Shown: positions 1-3,854 of the stretch, piece by piece
Numbering within the stretch: the first letter of the stretch is position 1
How the letters are laid out: the number at the start of each line of letters is the position of its first letter
Assembly: GCA_946623915.1 (NCBI GenBank)
Contig: CAMORQ010000132.1
Span: 1-5,923 of the forward strand
DNA length: 5,923 nt
Origin: an uncultured Coriobacteriaceae bacterium
GTDB taxonomy: Bacteria; Actinomycetota; Coriobacteriia; Coriobacteriales; Eggerthellaceae
Direction of reading: 5' to 3'
The notes under the pieces: generated by a model
The model's database searches: none
Told to the model about the DNA's origin: nothing
The model's input: the letters and a program-made list of their open reading frames with translations, nothing else
Translations under genes and position numbers: made by a program

Positions 1-95
1 GCTGTATTCGGTGCCCACCAGACACCCCCCTTTGCTCGCCGTATGCCGCATCCCGATATCAACGCCGACCGGTCGCCGACGCATCCAAAAGCAAC

Positions 96-731
96 CTAGC
101 TCACCAACGCAGCGCCCGCCTCGAACGCGGCGGCGCACTCCTTGGGAAAAACCTCCTCGTGGCGACGCTGCCTGGCATCGCCGTCGAACAACGTCCAGGG
201 CCAGTCGGTCGCGTTGTAGTCCTTCAGCTGCAACGTCTCCCCCGACACGAGCGTCTCGCAAGGACCAACGAAACGCGAAAGCGTCTGCTGGTAGCCCTGC
301 ACAAGCCCTGCGTAGTTCGTGTCCGGCGCATTGCTCGTCATGATCAGCAGCACGGGAACAAACCGCTCGGTGCAGCACGGATTCTCGACGTTATACGTGA
401 GGTTCTGAAAGATTAGCCGCTCGTAGAGCGCACGGAACGACGCCGTCAGTTCGGAGAGGTAGTTAGGCGAACCGATGATCAGCCCGTCGGATTCTCGGAC
501 GGCGTCGAGCACGGGCTTCAGGCCATCGCGCACGATGCAATGCCCCTTGAACTTTTCCTTCTTGCATCCGAAGCACGAAATGCAGCCCGTGTAGCGCTCC
601 AGCTTGAACAGGTCGAACTTCTGCACTTCGGCACCAGCAGACTGGGCACCGCGTATCGCTTCGTCGATAAGCGTGTCGGTATTCCAACCTTTACGCGGTC
701 CCGCATTGACCGCAACGATCTTCTTCCCCAT
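96..731 (-). CDS. Flavodoxin-fold NADPH-dependent FMN reductase (iron-sulfur-flavoprotein-like)
   Basis: The 211-residue protein has the layout of the FMN_red/flavodoxin-2 family, soluble enzymes that use NAD(P)H-reduced FMN to reduce quinones, azo compounds, nitro compounds or partner proteins. Residues 4-21 (IVAVNAGPRKGWNTDTL) form the first beta strand and the phosphate-binding loop for FMN. Residues 83-105 (GLIIGSPNYLSELTASF) are the second FMN-contact loop. Cysteines 50, 53, 56 and 65 (CISCFGC then GHC) resemble the compact CX2CX2CXnC cluster motif of archaeal and clostridial iron-sulfur flavoproteins, so a 4Fe-4S cluster is possible but not shown. The ATG at 731 is preceded by a good GGGGAG ribosome binding site about 6 bases upstream. 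The gene is divergent from the gdx exporter. Its predicted promoter carries a motif also found beside the hxlR gene, which suggests redox or electrophile-responsive control. The physiological substrate cannot be read from the sequence. Confidence 0.9.
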   Translation of the reverse strand: MGKKIVAVNAGPRKGWNTDTLIDEAIRGAQSAGAEVQKFDLFKLERYTGCISCFGCKKEKFKGHCIVRDGLKPVLDAVRESDGLIIGSPNYLSELTASFRALYERLIFQNLTYNVENPCCTERFVPVLLIMTSNAPDTNYAGLVQGYQQTLSRFVGPCETLVSGETLQLKDYNATDWPWTLFDGDARQRRHEEVFPKECAAAFEAGAALVS

Positions 732-781
732 GAGCTTCTCCCCTTTGCAAACAGCATTGAAGGCAGCACGTTAGCGCCATA

Positions 782-825
782 ACGCATACCTGCGTATTAT
801 CGTGCTAACACATATCGGCAAGCAA
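782..825 (-). promoter_or_regulatory. Predicted promoter and operator of the FMN reductase gene
   Basis: On the minus strand a TTGCTT hexamer (825-820) and a GATAAT hexamer (801-796) are separated by 18 bases, a plausible sigma-70-type promoter starting near 789. A perfect 5-base inverted repeat, ACGCA-tacc-TGCGT (782-795), sits at the predicted start point. The 11-mer TGCGTATTATC (791-801) covers the -10 box and recurs in the hxlR/flavin reductase intergenic region, as expected for a repressor site. Assignment is by eye only. Confidence 0.45.
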
Positions 826-853
826 ACTCAGGCGCAGCGTTACCAGCTTGCCG
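816..853. repeat. 8-bp perfect inverted repeat between divergent promoters
   Basis: CGGCAAGC (816-823) is matched by GCTTGCCG (846-853) across a 22-base spacer. The left arm overlaps the predicted -35 of the FMN reductase gene and the right arm lies just upstream of the gdx -10 box. It could be a regulator site or a chance repeat. Confidence 0.35.
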
Positions 854-866
854 TCGTGTGCTCTGT

Positions 867-872
867 TACAAT
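867..872 (+). promoter_or_regulatory. Predicted -10 element for the guanidine riboswitch/gdx transcript
   Basis: TACAAT preceded by TGT resembles a -10 box. Transcription would start near 879, about 13 bases before the riboswitch aptamer. No good -35 is present at 16-18 bases (AGCTTG at 845-850 is the closest), so the promoter may be weak or depend on an activator. The same TACAAT hexamer is found before the fbp gene at 4885. Confidence 0.45.
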
Positions 873-891
873 CCCAGTGTCCAAGAAGGAC

Positions 892-932
892 CCTGACGAT
901 GGCAGCCGTACCAGGTTTCGCAAAGACGGCGC
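892..932 (+). ncRNA. Guanidine-III (ykkC-III) riboswitch aptamer
   Basis: The leader of the gdx-type gene carries the compact guanidine-III fold, about 41 nucleotides, which binds the guanidinium ion. Helix P1 is CCUG (892-895) with CAGG (912-915). The pseudoknot helix is GCCGU (905-909) with ACGGC (926-930). The conserved segments GACGA (895-899), GCCGUACC (905-912), GGU (914-916) and AAGACGGC (923-930) match, as I recall it, the Thermobifida fusca aptamer used for the crystal structure. P1 there is CCGG/CCGG, so the two sequences differ by a compensated pair change. Guanidine-III riboswitches are known mostly from Actinobacteria, usually upstream of SMR-type guanidinium exporters, which is the arrangement here. 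Identification was by eye; a covariance-model search was not run. Confidence 0.88.
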
Positions 933-952
933 GAGGTGTTGAACCTACGCCG
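927..952 (+). promoter_or_regulatory. Candidate expression-platform hairpin of the guanidine riboswitch
   Basis: CGGCG (927-931) can pair with CGCCG (948-952), and inside it AGGU (934-937) with ACCU (943-946), closed by a GUUGA loop. This hairpin uses the same bases (927-930) as the 3' strand of the riboswitch pseudoknot, so the two folds exclude each other. Its foot directly abuts the AAAAGGAGG ribosome binding site (953-961). Inferred mechanism: without guanidine the hairpin crowds the site, and with guanidine the pseudoknot removes its 5' arm. Not tested. Confidence 0.5.
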
Positions 953-966
953 AAAAGGAGGAAGAA

Positions 967-1284
967 ATGGCGTGGCTTGTGCTCATTTTGTCGGGATGCA
1001 TGGAATCCGTTTGGGCCGTCGCCCTGAGCAAATCCGAAGGTTTTTCCCAAGTGGGACCCACAGTGGTGTTCGCGCTCGCGATGCTGGCGAGTATGCTGGG
1101 GTTGGCCTACGCGGTCAAGACGCTGCCCATAGGCGTGGCTTACGCCGTGTGGACGGGCATCGGCGTGGTCGGCGCCGCCACCTTTTCCATGGTCACGGGG
1201 TCCGAGAGCGCATCGCTGATGAAAATCCTTCTGCTCGCCGGTCTTGTTGCCTGCATCGCTGGCTTGCGTGTCGTGGAAGGGTAA
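967..1284 (+). CDS. gdx: SMR-family guanidinium exporter (Gdx/SugE subtype)
   Basis: This 105-residue, four-helix protein of the inner membrane belongs to the small multidrug resistance family. It works as an antiparallel dimer that exchanges protons for guanidinium. The sequence is close to E. coli SugE/Gdx across its length: GCMESVWAV (10-18) and VAYAVWTGIGVVGA (57-70) are family signatures. The residues that line the Gdx-Clo substrate site are all present: Glu13, Trp16, Ser42, Tyr59 and Trp62. The lysine that follows WAVGL in SugE is replaced here by Ser21, with Lys at 22. The ATG is set by AAAAGGAGG ending 5 bases upstream. The guanidine-III riboswitch in the leader supports guanidine export rather than broad drug export. 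It is a single gene, so a homodimer with dual topology is expected. Confidence 0.92.
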   Translation: MAWLVLILSGCMESVWAVALSKSEGFSQVGPTVVFALAMLASMLGLAYAVKTLPIGVAYAVWTGIGVVGAATFSMVTGSESASLMKILLLAGLVACIAGLRVVEG

Positions 1285-1316
1285 AAACCGACAACGGCGG
1301 AAAGGCAGTCGTTTTT
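1283..1316. terminator. Possible bidirectional terminator after gdx
   Basis: The A-run 1283-1287, followed by C and GAC, pairs with GTCGTTTTT (1308-1316): nine pairs with one bulged C at 1289 and a 15-base loop. The A tract on one side and T tract on the other are typical of a hairpin ending transcription from both gdx (plus) and hxlR (minus). The stem is GC-poor, so the call is moderate. It begins inside the gdx stop codon. Confidence 0.4.
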
Positions 1317-1363
1317 CGCATGGCGCCGCAACTCAAGGCACTGAAGATGTGCCTGCTTTCCGC
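1297..1363. repeat. Near-perfect 12/11-base inverted repeat between gdx and hxlR
   Basis: GCGGAAAGGCAG (1297-1308) faces CTGCTTTCCGC (1353-1363), the reverse complement missing one C. The loop would be 44 bases. It overlaps the putative terminator. It may be an extended terminator structure for the convergent genes or the remnant of a small repeat element. The rest of 1364-1463 shows nothing I can assign. Confidence 0.35.
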
Positions 1364-1463
1364 AACATGCCGTCAATTGAACACATTCGCCTCGTTGCCT
1401 TGCGCGTTGACCGCGGCGGCGCAGCGACCGTCCCCCACTACACGCGCATAGCCCCAGATCGCC

Positions 1464-1796
1464 CTAGTCGCGATGAGCGTCTCCCCAGTCGCACATGTCG
1501 CCGAGAATGGGAATGAGCGATTCGCCCTTTTCGGTCAGACTGTACTCCACTTTGGGCGGAATCTGCGGGTATTCCTTGCGGTTGACCAGGCCATCCGCCT
1601 CAAGCGCTTTCAGGGTTGCGGAAAGCGTTTTGTACGAGATTCCTTCGATGTAGCGCCGCATTTCGTTGAACCGCACCACGCCGAAACGCGCCAACGTGTA
1701 CAGAATGAATATCTTGTACTTGCCCTGAATGAGCGACATGGTGTAGCTGAATCCCGTGTCTTCCAGCTTGCAATCGTCGATGCATTCGAACGACAT
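1464..1796 (-). CDS. HxlR-family winged-helix transcriptional regulator
   Basis: The 110-residue protein is a full-length HxlR/YodB-type DNA-binding protein, which acts as a dimer. Residues 20-60 (MSLIQGKYKIFILYTL, VRFNEMRRYIEGIS) match the family GGKWKLLIL and RFNELRR segments. SYKTLSATLKALEADGLV is the recognition helix region, and RKEYPQIPPKVEYSLTEKG is the wing with the hallmark P-P-x-V-x-Y. GDMCDWG closes the domain. Cys5 and Cys9 lie before the first helix, where YodB has its reactive Cys6; thiol sensing of quinones or other electrophiles is therefore plausible. The ATG at 1796 was chosen because GAGGGGGG lies about 6 bases upstream and the family begins here; the frame stays open far upstream without homology. 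It is divergent from a flavin reductase gene, the usual type of target for this family. Confidence 0.9.
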   Translation of the reverse strand: MSFECIDDCKLEDTGFSYTMSLIQGKYKIFILYTLARFGVVRFNEMRRYIEGISYKTLSATLKALEADGLVNRKEYPQIPPKVEYSLTEKGESLIPILGDMCDWGDAHRD

Positions 1797-1848
1797 GCTC
1801 CACCCCCCTCTTGCGCACCTGCTGTTCGCACGTACGCTTTCTCTAGGG

Positions 1849-1877
1849 TTAGTACATAACACAGATGTGCGTACTAT
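1849..1877 (+). promoter_or_regulatory. Predicted promoter of the flavin reductase gene
   Basis: TTAGTA (1849-1854) and TACTAT (1872-1877) are 17 bases apart, giving a start near 1884 and a leader of about 60 bases. A second TACTAT lies at 1896-1901. Both TACTAT copies sit inside the repeated motif TGCRTAYTATC, so the putative operator covers the promoter. On the minus strand TTGACT (1891-1886) is a candidate -35 for hxlR, but I find no convincing -10 for it. Confidence 0.4.
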
Positions 1878-1902
1878 CCTTTCGCAGTCAATGCATACTA
1901 TC
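1868..1902 (+). promoter_or_regulatory. Two copies of putative HxlR operator motif TGCRTAYTATC
   Basis: TGCGTACTATC (1868-1878) and TGCATACTATC (1892-1902) are direct repeats 24 bases apart between the divergent hxlR and flavin reductase genes. The second copy continues as TGCAT-ACTATC-ATGCA, an inverted repeat. A third copy, TGCGTATTATC at 791-801, overlaps the FMN reductase promoter. Nearby AGTAC (1851-1855) and GTACT (1871-1875) also form an inverted pair. Role as the HxlR binding site is inferred from position and recurrence. Confidence 0.45.
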
Positions 1903-1944
1903 ATGCACCTGGCGAAACAAGCAAGCCAACCGAAAGGAGCAATC

Positions 1945-2448
1945 GTGAAAGAAGCGACTCTACCGTTCGTCACCCGCCTGACTTCCCCCAACCCGGTAAC
2001 CATCGTCTGCACCCAGAAACCGGACGGCGGCACCAACCTGGCCACCGTGTCCTGGTGGATGCCCCTCTCTTTCAACCCCGAAATGATCGCCTACGCCATG
2101 GCTAAGACGTCGTTCAGCGGCGAATGCGTCCGCGAAAACGGCAAGGTCGTCCTGACCGTTCCGGCCGCACCCATCGCCGAGCACGTGATGAGCTGCGGCA
2201 CCACCACCGGACACGACACGGACAAGATCGCGGATTTCGGCATCGAAACGCAGGAACTCGAAGGTTGCGACATCCAGGTGCCCGCCCACAGCTGCGTGGC
2301 CATTCGGTGCACCATGAAGGAGTACGTGGAAGTGGGCGACCATTACCTCTACATCTGCGACGTGAACAAGGTCTTTGCCGACCCCGAAGAGCCCGCCCTG
2401 TTCGCCTGGGACGGTTACGCGAAAATAGCACCCGCGCAGCAAGCCTAG
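1945..2448 (+). CDS. Flavin-reductase-like FMN-binding split-barrel protein
   Basis: The 167-residue product resembles the flavin reductase-like domain (DIM6/NTAB, flavoredoxin type), cytosolic proteins that bind FMN in a split beta barrel and pass electrons to partners or small molecules. Near the N-terminus, NPVTIVCTQKPDGGTNLATVSWWMPLSFNPEMIAYAMAKTSFS has the family order: first strand, a glycine turn, the N-x-A/T-x-x-S-W flavin-contact strand, and the P-x-(M/L) strand. It continues with ENGKVVLTVP and CGTTTGHDTDKIADFGI, which resemble the x-S-G-x-x-K-D-K-F segment of relatives. The start chosen is the GTG at 1945 because AAAGGAG lies 5 bases before it. The frame is open back to 1756, but that stretch runs antisense to hxlR and includes the promoter. 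Divergence from hxlR and the shared motif suggest co-regulation with the FMN reductase at 96-731. Substrate unknown. Confidence 0.88.
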   Translation: MKEATLPFVTRLTSPNPVTIVCTQKPDGGTNLATVSWWMPLSFNPEMIAYAMAKTSFSGECVRENGKVVLTVPAAPIAEHVMSCGTTTGHDTDKIADFGIETQELEGCDIQVPAHSCVAIRCTMKEYVEVGDHYLYICDVNKVFADPEEPALFAWDGYAKIAPAQQA

Positions 2449-2534
2449 GCAAACAGCCGCAGGGGCGATTCGCGAACGGTCACACGAAATGCCGAGTCAA
2501 CCGCGGTCCAGACCACATGCACCCGAGAAACGCC

Positions 2535-3253
2535 CTAAACCTCGGCGAACCCTTGGTCGCGAACCGTGTCGACCCGCTTGACCCTTTCGCGACGATCCGC
2601 CGCCGCACGCCACACGCGCGCGAACGCATACACAGCGAACAGGACCGTGTACACCACCGCATTCGTCAGCGCAGGTTGGGCGCCGGCAAAGGCACTTGGA
2701 CCAATCATGAACATCAGGTGCGCGTAGACCAACCCGTAGAACACGTAGGCGAGCCGCTGCAGTGCAAGCCAGCTGCTCGCCTTCATCTTGCGCTTCACCC
2801 ACCTGAACGATGTAGCACCGAGCACGACCACCAACACTAACAGCACCACAGCCACAACCAACGCCACCATGGTGCTCGAGGCGAACGCCGACCCTTCCAC
2901 CACACGGCGCAGATACATGGCCAGGTAAATGCCCATGTGCCCGGCCACCAGCAAACACGCGATGATCGAGAGCTCCGCACGAATGGGACGTAGCCATTTC
3001 GACAGGCGCCCTCCCGTGGCAGCACCCCTATGAACATGACCAGGTAGAACATGGCCATCCCCAACCCTCCGCGGCGCATGAGATAGGTAAGCGCCAAAGC
3101 GGCAGTGCGCGGCAGGGGCAGCGATGTTGCCGCAATGGCGCATACATCAAGCGCCAAAGCGGCGGCATAGAATACCAGTGGGAATCGGGCAATCGGACGT
3201 CGCAGAAGCACGGAGAAAACGGCGACCGAAACAAGAATGGCTAGAAAAAGCAC
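2535..3253 (-). pseudogene. Ferric-reductase-like transmembrane protein, frameshifted
   Basis: Two minus-strand frames together encode one 239-residue membrane protein. The first part runs from a GTG at 3253 to about 3016, and the second continues to the TAG at 2535. Adding one G in the GGG run (plus-strand 3009-3011) joins them as FIGVLPREG then RLSKWLRPIRAELS. Seven hydrophobic helices are visible, at about residues 2-18, 24-44, 64-78, 95-115, 127-147, 165-187 and 196-215. His106 (AGHM) and His179 (YAHLM, after W-x-x-LQRLAY) are candidate heme ligands, and the family moves electrons across the membrane through heme. The GTG start is forced by a TAA just upstream in the same frame; its Shine-Dalgarno GGGGGG is weak. 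The Tat lipoprotein upstream on the same strand may be its outer-face partner. The break may be real or a sequencing error. Confidence 0.72.
3089..3163. repeat. 15-bp direct repeat, 60-bp period
   Basis: AAGCGCCAAAGCGGC occurs identically at 3089-3103 and 3149-3163, exactly 60 bases apart inside the membrane protein gene. Both copies encode Ala-Ala-Leu-Ala-Leu on the minus strand (residues 31-35 and 51-55). It is in frame and could be codon coincidence in similar helix segments or a small internal duplication. Confidence 0.6.
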
Positions 3254-3268
3254 ACGCGCCCCCCAACG

Positions 3269-3466
3269 TTACAGGCGCGAATCGGTTTCCACGAGGGAGA
3301 CGACTACGCGCCCCACCTTGGCGAACAGGGCATAGTGCGATCCCCAGTCCTGAAGCGGCGCCTCGCTCTCGACGCGGACCATGAAGTCGGCAAGCCAGCT
3401 GCCCGGCCCGGTCCGCCCCTTAGGCGAACGAAGCCGTTTCTGGAAAGGGCAGGCACAAGCATGCAC
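3269..3466 (-). CDS. Short coding-like tract, unknown (small protein or gene remnant)
   Basis: This is an open stretch of 65 codons from a GTG at 3466 to a TAA at 3269. I recognise no family. The last 40 or so codons (from about 3395, SWLADFMVRVESEAPLQDWG to SLVETDSRL) have the G/C-rich third positions of neighbouring genes and look genuinely coded. The first 20 codons (rich in Arg, Pro, Gly) do not, and they overlap a hairpin. An ATG at about 3383 (the Met of DFM) is another possible start, with no clear ribosome binding site. The tract is in the same frame as the lipoprotein gene upstream, separated by a single TAG, so it may be the 3' end of a once longer lipoprotein. It may equally be the tail of another decayed gene. 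Low confidence. Confidence 0.3.
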   Translation of the reverse strand: MHACACPFQKRLRSPKGRTGPGSWLADFMVRVESEAPLQDWGSHYALFAKVGRVVVSLVETDSRL

Positions 3467-3472
3467 CTGCCC
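3444..3472 (-). terminator. Possible terminator after the Tat lipoprotein gene
   Basis: On the minus strand GGGCAGG (3472-3466) pairs with CCTGCCC (3453-3447). In an alternative fold, a shortened stem plus GCA/TGC closes a six-base loop. It is followed by only three T's. It starts 15 bases after the lipoprotein stop codon. The short T run makes it a weak terminator or a processing hairpin. Confidence 0.4.
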
Positions 3473-3487
3473 CCTGGGGAGGGAAAA

Positions 3488-3784
3488 CTACTTAAGGTAG
3501 TAGATTTGCGGACCCGTACCCGCGTCTTCCATGAGGAGTTCGTACTCGCGGCCCTCTATCGCCTTGCTTACATCGGCAAAGATTTCGTCTCGAGGAACTT
3601 CAGTTGGTGCAAGTTCTTTCGCGCTTCCGCTCGACGACTTCGCCTCTGATCCGGAAGTTTCGGCCTTTTCCAGATTGGACACTTGCGGTGCGCAGCCTGC
3701 AAGCATACCTGCCACAGTGAACACACCTGCACCTTTGATGAAGCTTCTTCGTGTGAAGACAGATGAATCGGTCCCGCTTCCCAT
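3488..3784 (-). CDS. Small Tat-exported lipoprotein, function unknown
   Basis: The 98-residue product starts at the ATG at 3784, 5 bases after a strong GAGGAGG. TRRSFIKG (11-18) is a textbook twin-arginine motif. A hydrophobic stretch (19-30) follows, then the lipobox LAGC, so Cys31 would be lipidated and the mature protein anchored on the outer face of the membrane. Residues about 35-60 are a Ser/Glu/Lys/Ala linker. The only compact part is the last 35 residues (PRDEIFADVSKAIEGREYELLMEDAGTGPQIYYLK). I do not recognise that part. It lacks obvious heme (CxxCH) or iron-sulfur motifs. Eggerthellaceae often use similar signal peptides on large flavin or molybdopterin reductases, so a truncated relative is possible. 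The ferric-reductase-like gene downstream and the divergent MarR gene suggest an envelope redox role. The frame continues after the TAG into another coding-like tract. Confidence 0.75.
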   Translation of the reverse strand: MGSGTDSSVFTRRSFIKGAGVFTVAGMLAGCAPQVSNLEKAETSGSEAKSSSGSAKELAPTEVPRDEIFADVSKAIEGREYELLMEDAGTGPQIYYLK

Positions 3785-3854
3785 ATATACCTCCTCGCTT
3801 TCCCGCCGACATTCCATACAGTCGGGTTTGCGATGCGAGCATATGAGGTATATA
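3784..3854. repeat. 10-bp inverted repeat spanning divergent lipoprotein/MarR starts
   Basis: TATATACCTC (3784-3793) is the exact reverse complement of GAGGTATATA (3845-3854). The left arm overlaps the start codon and ribosome binding site of the lipoprotein gene, and the right arm overlaps the start codon of the MarR gene. Arms placed this way could be binding sites for the two winged helices of the adjacent regulator, but part of the left arm is simply the ribosome binding site. Confidence 0.4.

Noticed and set aside
11..343. Plus-strand 110-codon open frame at the left edge
   Set aside because: Arg/Pro/Ser/Thr-rich shadow of the FMN reductase gene. The first 95 bases contain only a short palindrome, CGACCGGTCG (66-75), and no convincing gene or terminator.
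1464..2075. Longer 203-residue version of the HxlR protein
   Set aside because: The extra 93 N-terminal residues have no family match and run through the divergent promoter into the flavin reductase gene. A good ribosome binding site precedes the ATG at 1796.
1756..2448. Longer 230-residue version of the flavin reductase
   Set aside because: The extension overlaps hxlR and its promoter region, and AAAGGAG is correctly spaced before the GTG at 1945.
2449..2534. Terminator between the convergent flavin reductase and membrane protein genes
   Set aside because: Only a short TTCGCGAA palindrome (2469-2476) is present, with no stem of useful length and no T run.
2124..2840. Plus-strand 238-codon open frame crossing two genes
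   Set aside because: Arg/His/Pro-rich composition typical of an out-of-frame reading of GC-rich genes. It spans the end of the flavin reductase and the antisense of the membrane protein, with no domain or ribosome binding site.
3488..3817. Start of the Tat lipoprotein at the upstream ATG (3817)
   Set aside because: The eleven extra residues (MECRRESEEVY) contain the translated ribosome binding site GAGGAGG. The ATG at 3784 has ideal spacing and puts the twin-arginine motif at a normal distance.
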